Made by a program: the position numbers and the translations under genes. A stretch of 64,000 bases of DNA, from the NCBI GenBank assembly GCA_949291545.1, contig CASEWB010000006.1:1-64000 (forward strand), given 5' to 3'. Positions within the stretch are counted from its first letter, which is position 1; every line of letters begins with the position of its first letter. A model generated the notes under the pieces. That model was not told the DNA's origin. It searched no databases and saw nothing but the letters and a program-made list of their open reading frames with translations. Shown here piece by piece: positions 50,455 to 59,200 of this stretch. Source of the stretch: an uncultured bacterium (GTDB lineage Bacteria; Elusimicrobiota; Elusimicrobia; Elusimicrobiales; Elusimicrobiaceae).

Positions 50455-51885
50455 ATGCTAAACGAATTAAAAACAGTTTCTTATTTCCACGCGGCGGATT
50501 GGGCCGTCTTTTTTGCTGTGCTGGCGGCCACGGCAGGGGCTGCGGTGTACGGAAACCGCCGTTTAAAAAAGAAACAAGGCGCCAAACCCTCGGGCATATT
50601 GGACTATTTGCTTATGGGCCGCCAACTAACACTGCCCTTGTTTGTGGCTACGCTTGTGGCCACTTGGTATGGCGGAATTTTTGGCGTGAATGAAATTACG
50701 TTTAACTACGGTATTTACAATTTTGTTACGCAAGGTTTTTTTTGGTACATTGCGTATTTGGTTTTCGCTTTTTTTATTGCGCCAAAAGTGGCCCGCTCCC
50801 AGTCCGTTACACTGCCGGATTTGACGGAGCAAATGTTTGGGCCCAAATCGGCCAAAGTAGCGGCGGTGTTTACTTTTTTCTACATCACCCCAGTAGCGTA
50901 TGTACTTAGTTTGGGGATGTTTTTGCATATGGTGTTTGGCATTGGCGTACTGCCGGGTATGGCGCTGGGCACCTTGTTTGCGGGGCTGTATACGGCGTGG
51001 GGTGGGTTCCGCTCGGTCGTATTTTCGGACCTGGTGCAATTTTTTGTAATGTGCAGCGCCGTGTTTTTGGTGGTGCTGTTTTCTGTAAGCACATTTGGCG
51101 GGCTGGATTTTTTAAAGGCTCATTTGCCGGCCTCCCACTTTACGCTGACAGGGGGAAACTCGTGGCTGAACACGTTAATTTGGGGGTTTATTGCCCTCTC
51201 TACGCTCATTGACCCCAGCTTCTACCAACGTTGCTTTGCGGCTAAAAACCCGGCTGTGGTAAAAAAGGGCGTTTTGATTTCCACGTTCATTTGGTTCTGC
51301 TTTGACTTATGCACCACCACCGGTTCCCTCTATGCCCGGGCACTCCTGCCACAGGCCGAGCCGGGGCAAGCGTATTTCTTCTATTCCATTCAGTTATTGC
51401 CGGTGGGCCTGCGCGGTTTTTTTGTGGCCGGGATACTGGCAATTATCTTATCCACCTTAAATTCGTTTTTGTTTATTGCTTCCAATACGCTCAGTTTCGA
51501 CTTGCTGCGTACGCGGTTTAAAAATGTGGTTCTATCCAACCGCATCGCCATTTTTGCCGTGGGAGCGCTGGCAATTTGCATGGCGCATATGCTGCACGGC
51601 AGTTTTAAAGAAATTTGGCTGGTGCTGGGGTCGTATTTTTCGGCGTGTTTGCTGGTTCCAATTTTGATGGGGTATCTTTCCCCGGGCCGGATCAGCGATA
51701 AATTATTTGTATGTTCTTCCTTGGCAAGCGCCGCCGCCATGACGGCGTGGCGGTTCATTCCCAAACACGAACTCTTACAAGTGCTGGACCCTTTCTATAT
51801 CGGGGTTGCCACGGGGCTGATTGTCCTGCTGGCGTTTCGCCGCAGGAGGGAGGAGGCGTATGTTACACGCATTACTTATCGGTAA
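50455..51885 (+). CDS. Sodium:solute symporter family (SSS) transporter, possibly for thiamine
   Basis: 476 residues with about 13 membrane segments. SSS family blocks: LMGRQLTLPLFVATLVATWYG at the first core helix region (quoted in part), AGLYTAWGGFRSVVFSDLVQ, and GLRGFFVAGILAIILSTLNS. The stop lies 26 bases inside the thiamine pyrophosphokinase gene, so both are co-translated. That coupling suggests uptake of thiamine or a precursor, which the kinase would convert to the diphosphate; this is inference. No thiamine riboswitch is visible in the short upstream gap. Confidence 0.85.
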   Translation: MLNELKTVSYFHAADWAVFFAVLAATAGAAVYGNRRLKKKQGAKPSGILDYLLMGRQLTLPLFVATLVATWYGGIFGVNEITFNYGIYNFVTQGFFWYIAYLVFAFFIAPKVARSQSVTLPDLTEQMFGPKSAKVAAVFTFFYITPVAYVLSLGMFLHMVFGIGVLPGMALGTLFAGLYTAWGGFRSVVFSDLVQFFVMCSAVFLVVLFSVSTFGGLDFLKAHLPASHFTLTGGNSWLNTLIWGFIALSTLIDPSFYQRCFAAKNPAVVKKGVLISTFIWFCFDLCTTTGSLYARALLPQAEPGQAYFFYSIQLLPVGLRGFFVAGILAIILSTLNSFLFIASNTLSFDLLRTRFKNVVLSNRIAIFAVGALAICMAHMLHGSFKEIWLVLGSYFSACLLVPILMGYLSPGRISDKLFVCSSLASAAAMTAWRFIPKHELLQVLDPFYIGVATGLIVLLAFRRRREEAYVTRITYR

Positions 51886-52495
51886 TGGGCACACCCCGCA
51901 GGCCGAATTTCTAAAACCGCTGGCCCAACAGGCCGACTGGGTTTTGGCAGCGGACGGAGGGGCCGACCGCGCCCTGGCAGCAGGCGTTACGCCGGACGTG
52001 ATTATCGGGGATTTGGACTCCGTATCCGCCGAAGCTAAAAAATGCGTCCGGCCGGAAAACCTAATCTTTGTGGATAACCAAAACAATACAGATCTGGAAA
52101 AAGCCCTCGATTGGCTGCTTTCCCGCGGATGCAAAGCCGTTACGCTGACGGGCTTTATGGGCGGGCGGTTGGATTTTACGCTGGGAAATTTTTTATCGGT
52201 ATTTCCCTATGCCCGCCATATGCAGCTGACCTTTGCCGGCCCCGGGTGGAAAATCTACCCGGTGGAAAAACCGCGCCGTTTCCCGTGCACGCCGGGCACG
52301 CGGGTGAGCCTTATTCCGCTTAAAACATGCAGCGGGGTTACGTTAAGCGGTTTAAAATATCCATTAAAAAATGCACACCTTCCCTTCGGCCAAACAGGCC
52401 ACACCCTAAGCAACCAAACCACCGGAAAGACTTTTACGGTAACTCTAAAGAGTGGATTTTTGTTTGTTTACGCCGAAGAAAAACCCGCCTCTTAA
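51860..52495 (+). CDS. thiN: Thiamine pyrophosphokinase
   Basis: 211 residues from ATG 51860, behind a very strong GGAGGGAGGAGG. TPK catalytic domain: LLIGNGHTPQAE, LAADGGADRAL, DVIIGDLDSVS (metal-binding Asp) and NNTDLEKALDWL; the small C-terminal thiamine-binding domain follows (SLIPLKTCSGVTLSGLKYPL). It makes thiamine diphosphate directly from thiamine and ATP, implying salvage. Confidence 0.93.
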   Translation: MLHALLIGNGHTPQAEFLKPLAQQADWVLAADGGADRALAAGVTPDVIIGDLDSVSAEAKKCVRPENLIFVDNQNNTDLEKALDWLLSRGCKAVTLTGFMGGRLDFTLGNFLSVFPYARHMQLTFAGPGWKIYPVEKPRRFPCTPGTRVSLIPLKTCSGVTLSGLKYPLKNAHLPFGQTGHTLSNQTTGKTFTVTLKSGFLFVYAEEKPAS

Positions 52496-52497
52496 CC

Positions 52498-52526
52498 AAA
52501 ACCCCGGTATTCGCCGGGGTTTTTTA
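52498..52526. terminator. Terminator after thiN
   Basis: AAAACCCCGG (52498-52507) pairs with CCGGGG and T run (52514-52525). May also stop the convergent operon ending at 52549. Confidence 0.88.
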
Positions 52527-52548
52527 ATTACAGACCAAGGAATGCGGG

Positions 52549-54099
52549 TTACTTTTGTTTTGGCAGTTTGTCGTACAGTTTGGCGGCCGCTTTAATGGTT
52601 TGGCGGGCGGACTGCAAATACGGGCGGGCTGTTTCGTAGTCGCCCAAAGCAAAGAAAACCGCCCCTAGGTGGTAGGAAATTTCCGCATCGGATTGCACAA
52701 ACTCCGCCGAAAGGGCAGAAAGCATATCCGCCGCCTGCTGGTATTTTCCTTGTTTGAAATAAATCCAGGCTTGGGTATCGATAAATGCATTTTCGTCCGG
52801 ATAAAGTGCCAGCGCGCGGGCAATATATTCCTGTGCGTCCGCCAGGCGGATATTGCGCTCGGCCAATGAATAGGCATACAGATTGAGCGCCGGAGCATTT
52901 TTGGGGTTTTGCTCCAACAAAATTTCCAACTGGGCGTCCAATTCTCTATATTTTTTTAAACTGTCCAATGTAAAAGCATACTGCAAGCGAGCTTCTTCGT
53001 AAGAAGGATTGGTTTCCAGCAACTTTTTAAACACTTGGGCGGCTTTTTTATACGCTTGATGGTCGTTTAAAGCCAGTGCATAAAAATAGGCTATTTCCAC
53101 ATTTCCGTCAAATTTTTTATAAGCCTCGGCCAAGGTTTTTAAACTTTCTTCGGGTTGGTTTAACCGCTGCAAATAAAAACTGACCTGCAGCCATTTGCTG
53201 GCAGAACGATTATAATCGGCCGAGTCTTTTAAATACCCAATCGCGCGGGGAAAGTCCCCCCGCTGCTCGGCCAGCAACGCCAAAAAATAAGCAGACGGAA
53301 CATCGCCGTTATCATCGGCTTTAGCTTTTAAAAAATAGGCCTCTGCTTTGGGCAAATCGTTTGCCATTAAATACACCGACGCCATACGCGAAAGCGTGCC
53401 CGCATTGGCATAGCCCATTTTTTCCAGTTCTTCAAATTCGTGCAGCATTAAAAAATACTGGGAGGTTTTTTCGTACACTTCCCCTTTGCCCAAACGAGGG
53501 TTGGGGTCGTCCGGCGCCAGGCGAATGGCTTTATCAAAATACGCCACCGCTTTATCCATACGTCTGTTATCATAATACAAGGAACCAATTTCCGTATAGA
53601 TAGAAGGCGCCAAATCCGGGTATTCTTCCGCCAACACAAGCAACTTATCCACCGCTTTGTCCACATTCATTAGCGAAAGCACCAACACATACTGATACAA
53701 CACCCGTATATTGTCCGTATCCAGTTCCAAGGCTTTTTGGTAGGCTTTTTCCGCTTCCGGCAGGTTGTTCTTTTTTAATTGATAAGCTCCGTACACCAAC
53801 CAGTCTTCGGCGTCGTTTTCGCCTTGTTCAATAAAATTTAAATACGGCTCGGCTTTTTCGGGCGTGTTATCCGTCAGCGCTTGGGAGACCAACATACGCT
53901 TGAGATATTTGGAATCGGGCGTTAGCTGCAGGGCTTTTTCCAGCTCGGCAAAGGCTTTGGGGCTGTCCGCACGCTGGGTATAGACGGCTTTTAAAAATTG
54001 GTTAAATAAACGCGCTTCCTGCTTGCTCTGCGCATTAAGCGAAAGGCCCCACCCAGGCAATACCGCCAAACAGAAAACAAATACTAAAAAATGTTTCAT
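52549..54099 (-). CDS. Secreted TPR-repeat protein
   Basis: 516 residues with a signal peptide (about 1-23) and no lipobox. At least ten TPR units cover most of the mature protein (for example SIYTEIGSLYYDNRRMDKAV, LNLYAYSLAERNIRLADAQ). Resembles the large periplasmic TPR proteins that scaffold envelope complexes. Start overlaps the rimI stop by 4 bases; last gene of a six-gene operon. Confidence 0.85.
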   Translation of the reverse strand: MKHFLVFVFCLAVLPGWGLSLNAQSKQEARLFNQFLKAVYTQRADSPKAFAELEKALQLTPDSKYLKRMLVSQALTDNTPEKAEPYLNFIEQGENDAEDWLVYGAYQLKKNNLPEAEKAYQKALELDTDNIRVLYQYVLVLSLMNVDKAVDKLLVLAEEYPDLAPSIYTEIGSLYYDNRRMDKAVAYFDKAIRLAPDDPNPRLGKGEVYEKTSQYFLMLHEFEELEKMGYANAGTLSRMASVYLMANDLPKAEAYFLKAKADDNGDVPSAYFLALLAEQRGDFPRAIGYLKDSADYNRSASKWLQVSFYLQRLNQPEESLKTLAEAYKKFDGNVEIAYFYALALNDHQAYKKAAQVFKKLLETNPSYEEARLQYAFTLDSLKKYRELDAQLEILLEQNPKNAPALNLYAYSLAERNIRLADAQEYIARALALYPDENAFIDTQAWIYFKQGKYQQAADMLSALSAEFVQSDAEISYHLGAVFFALGDYETARPYLQSARQTIKAAAKLYDKLPKQK

Positions 54100-54530
54100 A
54101 AATTGGCTCCCATAATCAGCGCGTCGTCCGCCGCGTTATAGAATTTTTCCCGTCGGCCGATTTCTTTTAAGCCGGCTTTGGTGTAAAGGGCAATGGCCGG
54201 GTGATTGCGCACATTTACTTCCAGCGTGACGGTACTTCCGCCGTGTTCGCGCACGTCCCGCAACGCGTGGGACAACAGCCGAAACCCAATGCCTTTGCGG
54301 CAAGCGGCAGGCAATACAGCCAAGTTTAAAATTTCGCAAAACCCGGCCGCCAGCCGCAGCGCCAAAAAACCGACGATTTCGCCGTCTTCTTCCCAACACC
54401 ACACGCGGGCAGCCGCATTGGCAATTTCCCCCGCCATTCCTTTTTCGCCCCAATGCGCACTCATGGGCTGGGTACTTTCAATATAAGCCAGCCGGGCGGC
54501 GTCCAGGGGGCGTGCGGGGCGCATTTTCAT
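54096..54530 (-). CDS. rimI: GNAT acetyltransferase, RimI-like
   Basis: 144 residues. GNAT fold with VWCWEEDGEIVGFLALRL, the acetyl-CoA loop LPAACRKGIGFRLLSHAL, and VNVRNHPAIALYTKAGLKEIG. RimI acetylates the N-terminus of ribosomal protein S18; the gene is commonly placed next to tsaB, as here (4-base overlap). Confidence 0.88.
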   Translation of the reverse strand: MKMRPARPLDAARLAYIESTQPMSAHWGEKGMAGEIANAAARVWCWEEDGEIVGFLALRLAAGFCEILNLAVLPAACRKGIGFRLLSHALRDVREHGGSTVTLEVNVRNHPAIALYTKAGLKEIGRREKFYNAADDALIMGANL

Positions 54531-55222
54531 ACGGGTTTAATCAGCTCGAAACGGGCGGGTTTTAGGTAGAGCGGTTCCAGCGCGTCTTTTTCCCAACCGT
54601 TCTGGCGGGCCATTTCCAAAAATTGGGCCGGCTGCAACCGGCAGACTTTTTCTTCCGCCAGGGTATATTTCCCGCCCAACAAACCGCTTAAAGGGGAAGC
54701 GTCTTTATCGCTTCCTGCCACACAGAGCGGGCGCCCATATTGCGCCAGCCGCTCCAGCAGTTCCTCGCGCGAAAGCCAGGCCGGGGCGGTGTTTTGTTCG
54801 TCAAAAATCTGCAAGAAATATTCTTCCCTAAACGCGTGCAAAACCACCGCTAAAGCTCCGTCCGGGTGTTGCTGCTTCCAGCTTTTAAACGCGCGGGAAT
54901 TTTCCGCCTGGAAGCGCAGCGCTTCAAACAAGGTGGCGCCGCGGACTTCGGTATGATTTAAATACTTCATCATAGACGCAAACGTCAGGGAAATGCGTAT
55001 CCCGGTAAAGCGGCCCGGGCCGCGAATGATAAACACCCGCCCGATATCGGCCAAATCCGCTCCGGCTTTTTTCAGCAAGGCATTTAACACGGGAAACAAC
55101 AATTTTTCCTGCTTAATGCCGCGGCGGCGTGCCGTGTAGCGTTTGCCGTCTTTTTCCAGCACAAAAAGAAGCGGCGAAGAAGAGGTATCCATCGCCAAAG
55201 TTACTTGTTTGCCGCTTTGCAT
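54527..55222 (-). CDS. tsaB: tRNA threonylcarbamoyladenosine biosynthesis protein TsaB
   Basis: 231 residues. ASKHA-like fold: LAMDTSSSPLLFVLEKDG at the N-terminus and the core motif FIIRGPGRFTGIRISLTFAS. It partners TsaD and TsaE in making t6A. The start overlaps the tsaE 3' end by 22 bases. Confidence 0.92.
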   Translation of the reverse strand: MQSGKQVTLAMDTSSSPLLFVLEKDGKRYTARRRGIKQEKLLFPVLNALLKKAGADLADIGRVFIIRGPGRFTGIRISLTFASMMKYLNHTEVRGATLFEALRFQAENSRAFKSWKQQHPDGALAVVLHAFREEYFLQIFDEQNTAPAWLSREELLERLAQYGRPLCVAGSDKDASPLSGLLGGKYTLAEEKVCRLQPAQFLEMARQNGWEKDALEPLYLKPARFELIKPV

Positions 55223-55677
55223 AATTCCTCCAACAGCGCGTCAGAAACGCGCCCAAAAGACTTAAGCACAATTTCGCGCTCGTCGCCTTCTTTTAAGATA
55301 AAATCCATTTCCAACCGGTCTTGGGGCAGCATATGGCGTATAGGGTCCGGCCATTCCGCCAAAATCACGGCCTTTTCGTCTTCCAACATTTCTTCAAAAC
55401 CTAGGTTAAACACTTCCCCTTCTTCCAAACGGAACAAATCGATATGGAACATACGGTGTTTTTTATTCTTATACTCTTTCATTAGGCTAAAGCTGGCGCT
55501 GGTAGGCGAACTTTTAAGCCCCATAGCCGCTGCAATGCCCTTTACAAACACGGTCTTTCCCGCGCCGATTGGACCGCGCAAAAAAATAATCTCGCCCCCT
55601 TTAAGCGCGTGGGCAAAGCGAGAAGCCAAAGACAGGGTGTCTTCGCGGGAGTGGGAAGCAAGCTGGGCTGTTTTCAT
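55201..55677 (-). CDS. tsaE: tRNA threonylcarbamoyladenosine biosynthesis protein TsaE
   Basis: 158 residues. P-loop FLRGPIGAGKTVFVKGIAAA near residue 33, Asp-containing FHIDLFRLEE and VILAEWPDPI. This is the ATPase that regulates the TsaBD complex. Its ATG shares one base with the stop of the upstream CBM48-like gene. Confidence 0.94.
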   Translation of the reverse strand: MKTAQLASHSREDTLSLASRFAHALKGGEIIFLRGPIGAGKTVFVKGIAAAMGLKSSPTSASFSLMKEYKNKKHRMFHIDLFRLEEGEVFNLGFEEMLEDEKAVILAEWPDPIRHMLPQDRLEMDFILKEGDEREIVLKSFGRVSDALLEELCKAANK

Positions 55678-56135
55678 TATTTCACCGTTTTAATGCAAAT
55701 TTCGTGTCCGTCTATTTCCCGGCGGTCCAAATTGGTAGGATCCGGGACTTCTTTTCCGTCTACCGAGAATACATACTTATATTCCCCGCCCGTCAATGCA
55801 ACAGAGGTTTCAAAATAACCTTTGCGGTAGGCTTTCAGCACAATAGGGTCCTTGCCCCATCGGTTAAAATCGGCCAATAATTCCACCTTTTTAGCCCCTG
55901 GCGCAGTTAGATAAAACTTACGGTATTTTACTTCCGTATCATACGCCTGCTTAGCGGGCTGCAAGCGCGCAATCAAGCTTTCTTTATTCAGCGGCGCCAC
56001 GGAGGCGGAACCTTCAATCGTGTCGGCGGCGTAGTCGTAGTAATCTTCGGACGCGACAAAGAACCACGTCAGCACGATGGCAATCAGCAGAACAAACAGC
56101 ACAAACAATGCACCGGGTTTTTTAATTTTGGGCAT
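55677..56135 (-). CDS. Membrane-anchored CBM48/AMPK-beta-like protein
   Basis: 152 residues. One N-terminal membrane helix (about 10-27, GALFVLFVLLIAIVLTWFFV), a short linker, then a glycogen-binding-like early-set domain: KVELLADFNRWGKDPIVL and GGEYKYVFSVDGKEVPDP (quoted in pieces), with Asn-Arg-Trp where such domains bind glucan. With a periplasmic position a storage-glycogen role is unlikely; it may bind envelope glycan or serve structurally. It overlaps the radical SAM gene by 14 bases. Confidence 0.75.
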   Translation of the reverse strand: MPKIKKPGALFVLFVLLIAIVLTWFFVASEDYYDYAADTIEGSASVAPLNKESLIARLQPAKQAYDTEVKYRKFYLTAPGAKKVELLADFNRWGKDPIVLKAYRKGYFETSVALTGGEYKYVFSVDGKEVPDPTNLDRREIDGHEICIKTVK

Positions 56136-56775
56136 CTAAAAAGCTCCTTAAATAAAATTCGGCGCCGCATTCTTCGGCTACTTTTTTAACGGCCTGTGCG
56201 TCCGCACCGGTTTGGTCCACACAGCTGGCTACCACCCGTTCGAACCCGGCGGCCACGCACAAGCGGATAAATTCGCATACGGCGCCGTAACCGTTTTCGT
56301 ATCCGGCGGCCGGGCAAACAATGCTGCGCCACACGGTTTCGTTCTCGGCATTGAGGCTGACATTTACCACATCTACCACACGGCGCAAGTCGGGCACTAT
56401 GTTTTTGTGGTTAATTAAATTCCCCAAGCCATTGGTATTTAGACGAACTTTAAAGGGCGGATATTTCGCTTGCGCCATCCAGCCTTTCAGCGTCTGCGCC
56501 ACAAACAGCAATACGTCCAAGCGCATGGTAGGTTCGCCATACCCGCAGAACACCACTTCCTTAAACGGAGCCTTTTTCAGTTCTTGTTCCAAGGCGGATA
56601 CCACTTCGCCGGCGGACGGTTCATTGCCCGCTAAATTCAGGTTGTTGCCGTGGAAGTCCATTTTCCACTTAGTCTTGATACAAAAGGTGCATAAATTGGG
56701 GCAGCGATTGGTGAGGTTTAGATAAACCCCATCTCCAAAGCGGTAAGCGATTTTAGGCGATTCTTGTTTTACCAT
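56122..56775 (-). CDS. TatD-associated-type radical SAM protein
   Basis: 217 residues. The cluster motif is CPNLCTFC (C-x3-C-x2-C) in VYLNLTNRC..., followed by FCGYGEPTMRLDVLLF and LNTNGLGNL. This short radical SAM type is often encoded next to TatD nucleases; no tatD is present here. Substrate unknown. A TATAAT box and AGAGG precede the start. It is the first gene of the operon that includes tsaE, tsaB and rimI. Confidence 0.85.
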   Translation of the reverse strand: MVKQESPKIAYRFGDGVYLNLTNRCPNLCTFCIKTKWKMDFHGNNLNLAGNEPSAGEVVSALEQELKKAPFKEVVFCGYGEPTMRLDVLLFVAQTLKGWMAQAKYPPFKVRLNTNGLGNLINHKNIVPDLRRVVDVVNVSLNAENETVWRSIVCPAAGYENGYGAVCEFIRLCVAAGFERVVASCVDQTGADAQAVKKVAEECGAEFYLRSFLDAQN

Positions 56776-56881
56776 AAATACCTCTTAAAGTTATTATAGC
56801 AATTTGAATATCCCCGAATCCCTCTCAAAGCGGATTAGAAAACCGGACACGGAAGTACGAAAATTATTAAAATAAACATAG

Positions 56882-56966
56882 GGAGAGGTGGCCGAGTGGT
56901 TTAAGGCACTAGTCTTGAAAACTGGCATACCGCAAGGTATCGAGGGTTCGAATCCCTCCCTCTCCG
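56882..56966 (+). tRNA. tRNA-Ser (anticodon UGA)
   Basis: 85 nt, class II with a long variable arm. Acceptor GGAGAGG (56882-56888) pairs with CCTCTCC (56959-56965), discriminator G. Anticodon TGA at 56916-56918 in loop CTTGAAA; T loop GGTTCGAATCC. No CCA is encoded. It borders the right-hand mobile island. Confidence 0.96.
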
Positions 56967-57021
56967 TATTTTAGTCCCCCAATTTCAGCATATTCCGCAT
57001 TATTTCCATTTCATCGACGAG

Positions 57022-57095
57022 AAAGTCCACATAAACAACTCATAGCATGGCCTTATTTTGCCTATTTGGGGCTTTATAAGAATTTATTGGACTTT
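57022..57095. repeat. 8-bp inverted repeat beside tRNA-Ser
   Basis: AAAGTCCA (57022-57029) and TGGACTTT (57088-57095) lie in the 168-base gap between tRNA-Ser and the recombinase stop. This gap is where an attachment site would be expected, but no repeat of tRNA sequence is visible within the window. Confidence 0.35.
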
Positions 57096-57134
57096 ATGCT
57101 GACAAGCATACGTAGGAAGTTGTTTTCCGATGGG

Positions 57135-58751
57135 TTATTTGACAAAGATTTTCTCTTGTTCGTGCCAATCCGGTGTGCGGATTGAGAGCAATTTTTTAAG
57201 CGTGCAATCGGCAGGTTGGGTGCCGTTTAGGATAGCACGCACAATCTTAGGGGATAGAAACCCCAAATTGATCAGTCGTACCACATACTGATAGGATACC
57301 TTATCTCGCACGGCAATCTGCTTTGTACTAGCACCATTTAGTACATCCTGATGCCACTTAAATGCTTGGGCCAAGATTTTGGTAAGATTTTGATCTTGTT
57401 TCTTATCCGGCTTTGTAAATTGTCCTACGATTACTTTGGCTCCGTTATCTATCGTGCCGATATGATACGGTTCCATGTAGGTGTTTCCTCGCGTCAGTTC
57501 TTCTGGTTTTAAACAACGCATGTCTCTATTCTCATAAATGGCATTTAATAACTCTATAACTTGCTCTTGATGTAGCGCGATTTCTATCTTATTGGGGTGC
57601 AATTTAACACGTTTAATAAGTGATTTCTCCATATCCCGCGTTATCGGATAGGATGAGAGTTGCTTAATAATTTCCTTTTGCTTGCTTACGCCAAACTGTT
57701 GGATATAGGGATATATTTTTGTTTTGTCCTTCAAAAACTCACTAAACCAATTATCTATAAATTGTTCTAACTTTGGAAGTGAGACTTTACTGACTTTTCC
57801 CACTTTGCCCGGCTCCTTGCGAATAAGTGCTTGGCTGACATAATAGCGGTATTTCTTGCCGCCGCTACCTGTACTCCAACTTGGGCTCATGGCATTGTCT
57901 TTATCATCATATAACTTGCCTGATAAAAGGCTCTTTTTAGGGTCATAATGTTGGCGATTGATACGGTTATCATTCATAACTCCTTGTGCTTGTTCAAATA
58001 ATTCTTTTGAGATTATCCCCTGGTGTTCCCCCGGATACCATGTGCCTTTATGACCTACAAGACCAATATATGCTTTATTACGCAAAATGCAGTTCAAATT
58101 GCCAACCGATATATTATACCCCTGTTTATTTAGCCACGCTTTTAGGAGTGTAGTGCTTTTTAACTCCATGTATTTCTCAAAAATGGAGCACACTAGCTGT
58201 ACTTTTTCTTCATCAGGGTATATTTTCTTATCTTTGCGATAATACCCTAATGGCGGTTTGCCACCCATCCACATACCTTTCTTTTTACTGGCACTGATTT
58301 TATCGCGTATGCGTTCCCCCGTCACTTCCCGCTCGAATTGAGCAAATGAGAGCAACATATTGAGAGTTAACCTACCCATACTGGTAGTGGTATTAAAGTG
58401 CTGGGTAATAGACACGAATGAGGCATTATGCTTGTCTAGCACTTCTACAATCTTGCTAAAATCCATTAAACTGCGTGTTAAACGGTCTATCTTGTATACT
58501 ACGATAATGTCTATAAGTCCGTTTTGAACATCTAATAGCAGGCGCTTTAAAGCTGGACGATCCATGTTCCCACCCGAATACCCGCCATCATCATACGCCG
58601 TAGGCAATAATGTCCAATGTTCGTGTTTTTGACTTTTAATATAGGCTTCACAGGCTTCTCGCTGGGCCTGCAAACTATTAAACTCCTGTTCTAACCCTTC
58701 TTCCGTTGATTTACGGGTATAGATGGCACAACGTATTTTCTTATCACTCAT
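57135..58751 (-). CDS. Large serine recombinase, complete
   Basis: 538 residues. Resolvase domain with AIYTRKST (catalytic Ser15), DDGGYSGGNMDRP and VVVYKIDRLTRSL; recombinase domain from about residue 170; a zinc-ribbon-like region KSLLSGKLYDDKDNAMSPS (without obvious paired Cys) followed by YRYYVSQAL; C-terminal helix-turn-helix-like segment ASTKQIAVRDKVSYQYVVRL near residue 485. It ends the island nearest to tRNA-Ser and likely integrates or excises it. Preceded by a DUF2924 gene with a 4-base overlap. Closely related to the partial gene at 1-723. Confidence 0.95.
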   Translation of the reverse strand: MSDKKIRCAIYTRKSTEEGLEQEFNSLQAQREACEAYIKSQKHEHWTLLPTAYDDGGYSGGNMDRPALKRLLLDVQNGLIDIIVVYKIDRLTRSLMDFSKIVEVLDKHNASFVSITQHFNTTTSMGRLTLNMLLSFAQFEREVTGERIRDKISASKKKGMWMGGKPPLGYYRKDKKIYPDEEKVQLVCSIFEKYMELKSTTLLKAWLNKQGYNISVGNLNCILRNKAYIGLVGHKGTWYPGEHQGIISKELFEQAQGVMNDNRINRQHYDPKKSLLSGKLYDDKDNAMSPSWSTGSGGKKYRYYVSQALIRKEPGKVGKVSKVSLPKLEQFIDNWFSEFLKDKTKIYPYIQQFGVSKQKEIIKQLSSYPITRDMEKSLIKRVKLHPNKIEIALHQEQVIELLNAIYENRDMRCLKPEELTRGNTYMEPYHIGTIDNGAKVIVGQFTKPDKKQDQNLTKILAQAFKWHQDVLNGASTKQIAVRDKVSYQYVVRLINLGFLSPKIVRAILNGTQPADCTLKKLLSIRTPDWHEQEKIFVK

Positions 58752-59131
58752 TTTTTCACTCCAAAGAATACATTGCCGTTCCAGTTCTTCCCTGTAATGG
58801 CTTTGGCTACACCGGACAAACTCTTATATGTTTTATGTTTGTACAAATAGCCCTGTGGGATAATCTCTACTTCGTATTTAGTGCCTTGATAAGATCGGAC
58901 CATTTTGGAGCCCACTTCTAATGTAGCTTTTGGCCGCTTGTCCGTATTTTGAGCGGCTTGTTTTACTTCATAGAAAAAGCCAAGTGGAGAAAATTTCTCA
59001 CGCTTGGCTTGTTCATACCATAACAGGTATTTGATAATTAGACTTCGCCCGATTGGCGGTATGGGCCGATCTATTATTTCGGCCCATTTTAGGCATAATT
59101 CCCGTGCGATTAATTGTGTGTAATCGGTCAT
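58748..59131 (-). CDS. DUF2924 family protein
   Basis: 127 residues. The C-terminal DUF2924 core is clear: SKMVRSYQGTKYEVEIIPQG, then KSLSGVAKAITGKNWNGNVF and FGVKK. N-terminal half helical. GGAGAG ribosome site. Same neighbour relation to a recombinase as at 710-1618, but here only one copy and no DUF5681-like gene. Function unknown. Confidence 0.82.
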   Translation of the reverse strand: MTDYTQLIARELCLKWAEIIDRPIPPIGRSLIIKYLLWYEQAKREKFSPLGFFYEVKQAAQNTDKRPKATLEVGSKMVRSYQGTKYEVEIIPQGYLYKHKTYKSLSGVAKAITGKNWNGNVFFGVKK

Positions 59132-59148
59132 ATTTCTCTCCTATACAC

Positions 59149-59177
59149 ATTACCGCTTATAACGACTCAGAAGTCAA
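59149..59177 (-). promoter_or_regulatory. Predicted promoter of the right recombinase operon
   Basis: On the minus strand TTGACT (59172-59177), 17-base spacer, GGTAAT (59149-59154). The hexamers and flanking AAGTCAAGTC and ATTACCGCTTA match the left cassette. Confidence 0.55.
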
Positions 59178-59200
59178 GTCATAATCGCGTATTAGCACCC

